Made by a program: the position numbers and the translations under genes | Assembly (NCBI GenBank): GCA_022818135.1 | Contig: JAFMSR010000005.1 | Location: forward strand, 30,727,600 to 30,791,599 | Reading direction: 5' to 3' | Length of the DNA: 64,000 nt | Origin: Saxidomus purpurata | Lineage: Eukaryota; Mollusca; Bivalvia; Venerida; Veneridae | Notes under the pieces: model-generated | Seen by the model: only the letters and a program-made list of their open reading frames with translations | Databases searched by the model: none | What the model was told of the DNA's origin: nothing | Part shown: piece after piece, positions 26,201 through 38,200 of the stretch | How positions within the stretch are numbered: the first letter of the stretch is position 1 | How the letters are laid out: every line of letters begins with the position of its first letter

Positions 26201-29200
26201 AGTCTGATCATGATCTACACTGGTCATAAAGGCTGAATCATTTGTCAACCAAAGGAAGGGAGTTAAATAGGAAGTTTTAAACAGACAAGTAAACGTAAAA
26301 TAATATAAACTAGAAATGTTGAGCACACCATGCTGACAGTTTTCTCCTCCTGTTCCAAGGGGACACAAACAAACATGGCTATCAGCAGAAGTCACTTGAC
26401 ATTTTCCGCCATTTTGGCAAACAACATTTTCACAGAGACCTTCACTGCATTCACCTACAATGTACACATAAATATATTTTACTAAACATAATTACAAATT
26501 TGACTTACAAATTATATAACAACTCTATCAGAATCATCATCTTATGCTAGTTAAAGGTACTGTTTATGTAGTTCACGCTTTAGAAAACCAAACAATACAA
26601 AAACTATGAAATCTAAATATGTTTTATCTCAATCATTATTGGATCATGTTCACATGGAGCAGTCATAGCGCAGTCGTAGCTTGATCCTCTCAGGATCAGA
26701 GTGTTTCGGATTCAATCCCCACCAGTGCCATGGTGGTAGTGTCCTTAGGCAAGACTTCTAAACTCGCACTGTCTCTCTCTCTCTGTCTTCGAGGTTGTTT
26801 TAATCTGGTGTGAGTCTTGAGAGCAATTAATCCTACTTGTAAAATCTAACCTTTGGCAATGAAAAAGAAATGAATTAGCTTAAATTAAACTTTATCAGAA
26901 AGGTCACTGCACCTATCAACATAATTTGGCAACTAATGAAGGCAATTAAGATAACTCTGCCTAAAATAAAGACTCTTTGTTATTGTCTTGTACATTTATC
27001 TATTTACACATACCAACATTAGCACCAAACTGAGCATCTCCAACTAGGCCTGCCTTCCTGAGGTCAAACTTATAACCATTGACCATGACCTGCTGCACAC
27101 ATCCCACAAACCCCTTGGTGGTGCCAACTTTATCCTCGATTCTGGCTAAATTCTCATATCCGCCTACGTAGAGATTCAATCGCAAAGTCAGACGGGAATA
27201 TGAGCCCTATAAATAGAGATTCAATCGCAAAATCAGACGGGAATATGAGCCCTATAAATAGAGATTCTATCAGAATCAATGACATTAAACATATTACAGA
27301 CTACAAAATATAAATACTTATGACATTTATTTTAAATAATTTGAATGTAATATTCTTGTTATCAGCATATTTGGAGGTTAATACATCCATGAAAGATAAG
27401 AAAATTCAATAAATGTCTTAATACAAACCACTGTGTCTGTTTCCTCTCTCTGTGCTTTATTTTAGTTGGAAGCAGTAAGCATGGGAAAGTTGCAAAAACG
27501 AAGATACTGGTACATTTATCAACCTCCTAAGATGGGTGAAAGATGCCAATATTTGGCTGTAACCTTTTACCTTACTGGTAACCAGTGGACTGTGATAAGC
27601 ATGATCCTTGCAGTCATTATTGCTACCATTAGCTACTCGGTCAATACATTTTTAGTAAGCATCCCTTTGAAAGAACAATGGTACAATGGACAAAGTGTAT
27701 TGCAGAAATTAAGCAGGGTCAGGTTTACAATATGCACGTAGTAAATCTCAGATATGAATTAGATGGACGCTCAGTAATACACTTGTGTCACCCTCTTACA
27801 CTTTGTCAGAATAACCAATAATTTCATGACAAAATCTAAATACAAAAAGGGGCATGACTCTATAAAATATGACATTGACCTTCACAATCTGGCAGCATCA
27901 CAACCCTTTTGTCATAAGCAATGCAAGTTTAATGATGAAGTCTCAAGAAATGGCTTAAGTTATAACCAACAGTATGTTTTCGTGATGGACGGACCGACGG
28001 ACTGATAGACAAAGCGATCCCTATGTATTGCCTTTTCTCCGAAAGGCGACACAAAAACTGCATTGGCAGACACTAAATACTAGGCGACCAAACATTTGCG
28101 GACCGTTCATTTGCTAACAGTATTATTGTCTGCCAGTTCATTGACTGACAGTAGATTATTTTGTTTACCGTTCATTTTGCACTAGCCTGATGGTATCTTT
28201 GTACAAATAGCAAAAACATCCCATGCTGCCCTTTTGGAGTTTTGCATTGACGATAAAATGCGTAATGTCACACTGTAGTCAGTTTTCCAGACAGTACTAA
28301 TCCAGTAAAGTCTGTGCTAATACTACTCTATACTCTACTGTTTTACAGTTGGATGTGAAACTTAATTGCCTTCAGTTATTTTAAGAAAGCTGTAAAGAAA
28401 GTAAAATTAATCACCTCCACTGAGACAGAAAAGGAGAGTACCCTAGAAAGGAAAGGATAAGGTGCTTACTAACATCTCTTCTTTAAGTGGATTTTTCTCC
28501 CATTTTTAATGTCAGACAAGAAGGCGAACTGTAACCAACTGGCAGCTCCCCAGGATTGAACATCTGACCAGAAAAGGAAGGCAGTACTGACCTATCTAAA
28601 TTGTCTTACAATCTAGTCCTTCAAGTATTTTAGGTTACCTTTACTTCATTTCTACTCTTTACAAGATAACCATTATTTTGAATGAAACATGTTTAAACTG
28701 TTCTCCCTGTGTGACCAGTGCAGCCAGGATAAGTTTGGTAATGGTCTGGCCTGTCCAAGACCTAGCAGGTAAATCTCTACAGAGCATCCCTATTAAAACC
28801 AAGACCTGTTTGTAAAACATGTATACCCCCTTTGATGCAATCAGTAATGTGGAAAAAGAAATACAGTCATGTGGCCTGAAAAAAATATTTTGGCCGTAAA
28901 AAAAACAACAATTGACCTTTGATCTACTGACCCCAAAATCAATAGTGGTCAATTGCTGGTCATGACCAAACTCCACACCAAGATACAAGATGCTAGGCCC
29001 TTGCGTTCTCGAGAAATCCTCTGAAAACTGTTTTACTATTCCCCAGCTCTTTGATGTTTGACCTACTGACCTCAAAATCAATAGGGGTCATCTGCTAGTC
29101 ATGACCAACCTCAACACCAAGTTTCAATATGCTAGGCCCTCACGTTTCTGAGCTATTGTCTGAAAAGCGCTTTACTATTTTAGATCACTGTGACTTTGAC

Positions 29201-32200
29201 CTTTGACCTATCGACCACAAAATCATAAGGGGTCATCTACTGGTGGTAACCAACCTGTACACCAAGTTTGAGGACTGTAGGCCAAAACGTTCTTAAGTTA
29301 TTGTCCTGAAACCGTTCGGTACCCACCAACCAATTTCGAATCACTGTGACCTTGACCTTTGACCTACTGACTTCAAAATCAATATGGGACATCTACTTAT
29401 GACCAACCTGCACACCAGGTTTGAGGATTTTAGGCCAAAACGTTCTTAGTTATTGTCAGGAAACTATTTTAAACTGGCAGACCGACAGACATGTGCAAAG
29501 CAATATACCTCCGCTTCTTTGAAGGGGGCATAATAAATGGCAAAGTCCATACTGAAACAAGAGCTGTCCCTCAAAAGTGACAAATGCCTCCAAAAGAGGT
29601 GTTTTACAGTCTGTGTCCTCTCCATGTGCTCAATAATTGTGCCATGTAATTTTAAAATCCTTCCATGCCTTACCATGCATACAGTATTCCATTACTTTTA
29701 AACTTTAAGTGTGACCTTGCACAAGTCGTTTTAAAATCAATCAATGCATGACAAACTTAAAGTCAGGACACAAATGTATATAATACAGGATTCCACGAGT
29801 GTGACCTTAACCTTTAAGATAGGGTCGGTTTGATGTGTTGAAACATTTGTGCCAAGTTATTTTATAATCAATCAATGCATGTCAGACAAAGTTATAGTTC
29901 AGACACAAATGTGTGTATATATAAAGGATTCCATTACCTTCAAACTCTAAGTGTGACATTGACCTTTGAGGTAGGGACAGGGTCTTGTAAGCGACACATC
30001 ATCTTGATGTGCTGAACAATTGTGTCAAGTTATTTTAAAATCCTTCAATGCATGACAAAGTTACAGCCCAGACACAGAATGGACAGACGGATGGAAGGTG
30101 CGACTATAATATGAAACCCTTCAGGGGCATAAAATGGACATGTTGGTAGGGTATACCTGCGATGTCCCTTCTACTGGCTGATCATCATTCAGTAAAAGCA
30201 TTGCCATGGTTTCCTGTCTGTGGATCCTTAGTACATTCCATGTCTCCATGACAACAGGATTTAAAGATCTGATAACACCCATACCTGTGCCGCAATCATA
30301 CCTGTAACAAGATGTATTTGTCTCATGATTTGTAAGTAGCAAGATGCAGACAATGTCTATTTAATGCAGTCTAATCAGATCACAGACTCAACACGTCAAT
30401 TAATCACTCTACCTAAGTGTGACTATTACACAGAGACAATCCTTATTCAATCAGGTAAGATAATGTCAGTTAACTTAAATGATGACAGTCACATATGTTA
30501 CAACTGAGACTTTCTTTAGTTTCACAATATTACAATGATTTAATTGATAAATTTGATAGTAAAATCAATAAAATATATCTGTTTTAGCTTCCAAACAATT
30601 GTGACTTCTAAGTTCGCTTATATCTGTCAATGACTAACATACTCTGGGATAGCAAAAAGTCAATTAATGCTTATAAACTTTAAAAGATGACACTTAGAAT
30701 ACCTATTCTGGCTAAAAATGACAGAATTCTGTGTGATTTGGACTAGATGCTAAGGCATTGCGCTCTAGACAGTTTAACAAAGCACAACATTGGACTACTT
30801 TCAATGCCACTACTGTAAATAGAATTAGCAGCATTTCTGGTGATTTTACCCATGTCTGAAAAATCAACTGCCCTGAATTTTTTGTGATGCAACGTTAAAA
30901 ACATTGTGATGTCACTTTCCAAAACACAATATTTGAATGTCATTTGTATTTATATGATTTATGTCATTTCAATAAGTTTGCAGTTAGAAATTTAAGGTGC
31001 ACGACGGTATGCAAGAAGCAAGAAAAAATTTCTATCACAAGACATTTGGTTCAGATATATCCATCAAATTGAGTAACTGTTTTCCCGGAACTCATGCGGC
31101 AGAGCCTCAATCCCACCAAAACAGTTACTCTCATTGAGAAATATTTCGATCTGAACAGCATGCCTATGACAGAAACTATTATTTCTACCTACCTAAATTC
31201 TATGTATCCATCTATTACAGCTATTGAGAAGAAGTCTGATCTCGCATCTTCAAACTCTGAACTGAAGAAGAGAAGACCATATTGGGCTGTAGGCTTGAAT
31301 TCCAGCAGAATATCCATTTCTTTGTAACCATTCTTCAAAACAGGAAGGGCTAAGTAACTGTTGCCATAGAAACGTGGGTAGCGTACATCCAATTCTGAAA
31401 TTGTCAAAATGTATTTTTCTTCATAACTGGTTTCTGGAAGTAGAACTGAAAGCAAAACAAACTAGACATATCACTAAATGTGATTAATACCCCTCAAAGA
31501 CTGCTTTATAAACTGAGGAAGTTCGCAGTAACAGAATACCTTGCCAAAAACAAACTAAACTAGAGCTATCACTAAATGTGATTAATACCCCCAAAAGGAT
31601 TGCTTTATAAACTGAAGAGTTCGTACTAATACCTTGCAAACACTAAAAAGAGATATGGTTCTTAGAACCTCCTCTCATTGTGCTGGACCATTGTATGAAG
31701 TTGTATTGCATTCCAACTTGCAGTTTTCAAAAATGCTCCAGACAGGGAAAAGTAACAAAGGGCAATAACACTGTAATGAGTCAAGATGGAGTTATGGTTC
31801 CTGTGCACTGCACTCCCTCTCACTGTGCTTGACCATTGTATGAAGTTGTATTCAATTCCAACAGAAGTTTTCAAATTATGCTCCGGACAAGGAAAAGTAA
31901 CAAAGGGCAATAACTCTGTAATGAGTCAAGATTGAGTTATGGTTCCTGTGCACTGCACTTCCTCTAAATGTACTGGACCATTGTATGAGGTTGTACTGAA
32001 TTCCAACTAGTAGTTTTTCAAGTTATGCTTCGGACAAGGAAAAGTAACAAAGGGCATAACTCAGTAAATATTCAAGATAGAGTTATAGTTATTGTACACT
32101 GCACTTCCTCTGAGTGTGCTTGACCATTGTATGAAGTTGCATTGAATTCCAACTAGTAGTTTTCAAGTTATGCTCCGGACAAGGAAAAGTAACAAAGGGC

Positions 32201-35200
32201 AATAACTCTGTTATTAGTCAAGATGGAGTTATAGTTCTTGTGCACTGCACTTCCTCTCAATGTGCTTGACCATTGTATGAAGTTGTATTGAATTCCAACT
32301 AGTAGTTTTCAAGTTATGCTCCGGACAAGGAAAAGTAACAAAGGGCAATAACTCTGTAATTAGTGAAGATGGAGTTATAGTTCTTGTGCACTGCACTTCC
32401 TCTCAATGTGCTTGACCTTGTATGAAGTTGTATTGAATTCCAACTAGTAGTTTTCAAGTTATGCTCCGGACAAGGAAAATGCAACAGACCGCCCGACCGA
32501 CCGACCGACCGACCGACCGACCGACCGACCAACCACCACCGACCAACCACCGGTGACTCCTAAACCCCAACCGGGGTATAAATAGAGATATTGTTCTTGG
32601 CAATAACTCTGTAATGAGTCAAGATAGAGTTATGCAGCAGTTTTCAAGTTACGCTCTGCAACAAGGAAAAGTAAAAATGGGCAATAACTCTGTAAATACT
32701 CAAGATGGAGTTATGGTTCTTGTACACTGCACTTCCTCTCATTGTGCTAGACCATTGTATGAAGTTGTATTGAATTCCAACCACTAGTTTTCAAGAAATG
32801 CTCCGGACAAGGGAAAGTAACAAAGGGCAATAACTCTGTAATGAGTCAAGAAAGAGTTATGGTTCCTGTGCACTGCACTTCCTCTCAATGTACTTGACCA
32901 TTGTATCAAGTTGTATTGAATTCCAACCAGCAGTTTTCAAGTAATGCTCCGGATAAGGAAAACTAACAAAGGGCAATAACTCTGTAATTACTCAAGATAG
33001 AGTTATGGTTCTTGTGCACTGCACTTCCTCTTATTGTGCTTGACCATTGTATGAAGTTGTATTGAATTCCAACAAGTAGTTTTTAAGTTATGCTCCGGAC
33101 AAGGAAAAGTAACAAAGGGCAATAACTCTGTAATTACTCAAGATAGAGTTATGGATCTTGTGCACTGCACTTCCTCTCAATGTGCTTGACCATTGTATGA
33201 AGTTGCATTGAATTCCAACAAGTAGTTTTCTCCGGACAAGGAAAATGCAACAGACCGCCCGACCGACCAACCGACCAACCACCGGGTGACTCCTATATAC
33301 CCCCCCAAACTTCGTTTCGGGGGTATAATTACGCTGTAGGCAAGTGCAGTCTAAACATGTCTATTATAAAGAAGTATCAGCATGGCCTATTATTTTCCAT
33401 GTTATACTCGCTCAATTGAGCATGTCTCTCTTCTAATTTCAAAAACTATGTACATGTAATAAAAAAAAGACCTGAAACAATGCATTCTCAGATGAAACAA
33501 CTTTGATGAACTTTCAGGTATCTATCAATTCCTGTCATGAATGACCATGACGCAAGGTAAAAGCTGTTGAAATTTTTTCTGAAACCAGTCCAAAATCTCT
33601 GGGTCCTGATTGGCCAGTTTGAAGCAAATTTCTAGCCAATCACAAAACAGAAATGAAAGACTGGTGGCATAGAGTAGCATCTCTAAACATCTGTATCAAA
33701 AATTCAGTCCTTCAAAATGAGAAGTTTCAATGCAATACAGAAAATATTTTCCATTTCCTTCTTGATTCCCTATAGACCTTGCAGAATGTACATGTTATTG
33801 TAAGTAGCATCAAAAGATACAGAGAACAATCAGTGTCTTGCAAAAGCATCATGCATTAATATCAATAACATTGTGAGATTCAAAGCAATTTCATTGAAAT
33901 CGTTATAAAACATTAAATTGTTCTAAAATAAGTTGAATAATTTTCCCCATAAAATTTTTTGAAATTAAATCTTAGATATTCCAAAACTTCCAATGCGTTC
34001 ATTGCATATAGAAACAATAACAATTATTTTGAAACTGGTACACGCATACAATATTGCTTTAAAATTGCTTGATTTTTTTTCTCATATAATTTTTCGTTTA
34101 TGTGAAATATATTTAATAGAGTGACTGTTTCTTAAACACTGTTGTGTAAAAGCACTATAAAGCCAGAAATTTAGATGTCTGAGAGACAATTACCGAAAAT
34201 CATCTTCGCTGTGGCTGAAGACAAACTATACACCAGCATGCGATCCGGCAGTAAACTCGGTAACTCTAGGGAAATAATCTGCGACACTAACATCATTTTA
34301 TGACATACGAGACTAATGAAGACGAAGTGAAACTGTTTCTTATTTGTTAGTATCTATATAACAAAACATACTTTTAACCAGACTGCTAAGAAGAAAGCCG
34401 TATCTAAACATTATGAATTCTCACAGCTTGGATTTGGTTCATCTTTTAATTGATCATGTGTTAACAGTTTTGTTGATTATGTGTTTTGTTGATCATCTGT
34501 TTTGTTGATCATTCATCTTGAAATTCAAAATTGTTAACTGACTGATTCAGTAAGCAATTTAGTGTAAAAACAAACACAAACATTAGGTATTATCGGTTTA
34601 CCAGAACCACAATACTATAATTAGTTTCGACCTAAAATTTATAGTTGTTTGTTAAAACACAAACATGGACCATGCATAACTAGGCATGATACTTGTCACT
34701 TCTGTAACATATCATTAAATTGTGGCCAGGGGCTTTGGAGATTAAAAAGCACACAAGATTTTACAATTTCAAGCCCTTGTGACATTGATGTTTGACCAAG
34801 TGACCTGAAACACTGACCATGCACAACAAGCCATTGTCTGTATCACTTCTGTGAAGTAACATTAAATTCTGACCAGGGGTTTTGGAGATATAGTGTCCAC
34901 AAGATTTTGGAGATAACAAGCACTCAAGATTTTACTATCTCAAGCCCTTGCGACCTTGACCTTTGACATAGACATCCAAAACATGCACCATGCACAATAA
35001 GCATTGTACTTATTACTTTTATGAAGTATCATTAAAATCATTAAATTCTGATCATTTGTTTTGGAGATTAAGTGTCCACAAGATTCCATCTACAGACAGA
35101 CGGACAGAAAGCTAAATCCAGTATACTCCCCCCTTACACTTTGTGTTCGTGGTGGGGGGTGGGGGGAGGGGTATAATTAATATAAACTAAATGTACTTTG

Positions 35201-38200
35201 AGCTATTGTCAAGAAACCAATTTTTCCATAGGGGTCACTGTGACCTTGACCTCTGACAAACCAACCTTAAAATAAGCAGAGGTCATCCACTTATCACAAG
35301 CAATAGTCATGCAAATTTTTGAAAAGTTAATGTGAGTAAATTGAGTTAAATTTCACAGTAATTTATCACAAACTAGCAGACTGCAGGAATCACAGCCTCC
35401 TCTTTATTAGCATTTCTCACTTACGGATGGTAAAACACAAGATTAGTCTGCCAACTGGAATTCAATTAGCTCAAAGTTTTTGCTTTCACTTTCAGCCGAA
35501 TTTACTGCAGAAATTATTGAGGGCTGTTCAAAGGGAACATTTTTTACACAGATGGTTTGCTCTCCCCTTTCTCATACACAAGACAGCTATGATGGCCCTA
35601 GGAATCCTTATCTGAGTAAAATAATACTTGAACCTAAAGACCATAAAGACAAAATTTTTAACACTTCATCGTCACAAAAAAAAAATTCTGACTGCTCATG
35701 CTGAATGTTTAAAAAATGTGACCACTATTTGTGTGACTACCTAGTGTGTTCTCCAGGTTATTGTGGACAGGGGCAGATAATTCATGCCATCACAACAGCT
35801 GACATTGAGTGCTTCAAAATATTTAAAATGATTAAATTAAAGCAACTGTGCATTTGAGTGGACATACTCAATTTTGTAGCAAAAAAAACATTTCTCACAA
35901 ATTTGTTTTAACAGTTTACACAAAAACTCAAGGGTCGATCGTCAAATTACTGTATCAGAAACAGAAACAAAGACGCAAACACAAAAGATTCACAGTCAAA
36001 CCTCTGTATCTACTGGAATCAAATGCTTTTAGTTTAATAACACCTCTGAAACTGGAGTAAATTTGTTATGTCAAAAGAACCCTGGAAATGATAAATGTAA
36101 ATCAAAATGAATTGTTATTACATTGATTCTTGGTACAAACAATGGGAAAATTCATATGAATGGTAGGCTGTCACAGGAATAATGTTTACTCCCACCTGTA
36201 AAGTAATTGACAAATCACAGACTTTGCCCTGGAAATGTGTAATGTTTTTGCTCGCTAAAAATGCTCATGGGAACCGATGCATACAATCTAGTAGTGGTGT
36301 TGTCTTCAGTAAGGAAAGAATGATTTGTTATAATAACTAAAGCCATTCTGATAGATTCCTATCTTGCAGAAAAGATCTACCATACCCTTGCGTTTACTGT
36401 CAACTCCCCTGCTTGATCCAGCTATTAAATTGCATCACTGGTAAACCAACAAATTCAAGCAAAGTAACTGTCTGATATACCAGACAAATTTATGAAAACT
36501 TTTCCTTTTTAGCGAAAAGTGCCTGTCACTGGCATACGATTTAAAGTTCATATTACAGGAATTTCCCTTCCCATAAAAATCCATTTACAGCCTACAGATA
36601 TATAATGTAATAGTATCTTAAGTTATATATTATCCTATAGTCTCAATAGACAATTTCAATAGTCTGCTGCAAGACAGGGATGCAGCCAATCCTGATATAA
36701 GACTTTTATTAAACACTTTACGAAGTGCAGTATGTTCCATTAATTGGTTTTATCCCCAATTTAAAAGATGCTTTAATTACTATAATGGCCTTAAGCATTT
36801 AAATCTTTAAAAAAACTTTAAAAGAGTATTAAAAGAATACTTTTACCTTTCTCACACTTTGGTCCAAGTGTTCCAAGCTCACAGTCGCATCGCACTTTGT
36901 TCCTGAAGACAGTTCCATCGTCCACGCATTTGCCATTGTTTAAACATGAAAATTCATCACACTTTTCGCCACTAACACTGCTATCACTTGATACAGTATA
37001 TTTAGGTAAAGGGTTAGGCACAAGACTTTGGAGATTCTCATTGTTTCCTGAAGATTCAGAATTACGTAAACTATCAGTTTCAAGGGTCGGCTCCTCCGGG
37101 GTCTGATCGTATGTTACGATCTTGATAGAGTTAGGACTTGAAGTGTCTCCGTCTGTTTGAACTTTTATAACACCTTCATCCCCGATGCTATTGTCAACTT
37201 CTTTAATACCACCTTTACCTAGTATTACATTATTCGATGTCTGTTTAACATATTCAGGAGCTTTCTCTAAAATTTCATTATCTTTCAGATGAATTTGTTG
37301 ACTAGAATCATCAGATGAAACTGCCTTTTCAAGGCTCGGGTCTCCGATAGAGTTTGAATCTGAATCTTTATGTACGATATTAGTATTAATATCACTAGCT
37401 GCATCAATTGGGATGATTTTCACTACCTCTGGTCTTTCAAGATGTATTTCTTCTGTTTGTACCACTCCTTTTGATACTTCTGAAATGTAAGGAGAACTTA
37501 TGGTTAAACCTGTGTAGGTCAGGTCTGAATAAAACCCTTACCCAGCTTAATATCTATGATGGACTTGACTATAATCTTTGGACTTGGACCTTCTCGTTAA
37601 TGGTTTGAACCAGTGCTAAATGGAAGTTTACTGAATAAGCAAAAAGTGCGGATCATGAGCCAACAGCACACAAAGGCATAATCTATTGCTGCCAGTAGTG
37701 CAAAAATTAAACATATAGGTGGGAAATAGGCACAATGATTATGAATACTGTGTTTACAGAATTCAACATTGGAGGAATATTCTGTGGTAGGGTGTGACAG
37801 CAATACAAATGTTTGACATGGCGAAAGTCTCCAGTATTAATTTCTCTTATGTTTCATAGTGAACTTAAGATATCTAACCAAATAAAACATGTTTTCAATG
37901 CATGTGCATTTTTGTCAAAATATAATCAGACTGCAAATATACCAGATTAAATTTTCTTTTTTTTCTTTCTCCCCACCAAAAATTCCCGGTTTTTTTGTTT
38001 TCCCCCTGGATAGAGCCAATAATTAACTAGTAAAGCCCTGTTAAAATATTTTTTGCCAGAGTGGGATGTACCAGCTACAAAAACCACAACACTTCCTGTA
38101 GTCTGCTCAGACAAACAAATAATCCTGGACTGAATGTCAATTGACAAGGAATTTTTTATTACTCCCATATGGTGAAATTCTCATTTCAAGCCAGCAGGGC

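Noticed and set aside
26033..26467. 144-codon open frame read as a single exon
   Set aside because: Only 26329-26454 is exon; the rest runs through a GTGTGC donor into intron and a GATC-palindrome repeat.
27466..27741. 91-codon plus-strand frame with a possible membrane helix
   Set aside because: Inside an intron on the opposite strand, no splice partner, and no family recognised; the hydrophobic stretch alone is not enough.
28659..29081. 140-codon minus-strand open frame
   Set aside because: It lies mostly in the 'gtgaccttgacc' repeat modules within a pikachurin intron.
32490..32545. GACC repeat considered as a CRISPR-like or regulatory array
   Set aside because: It is a simple tetranucleotide tract in the place expected for pearl-like elements, with no spacers.
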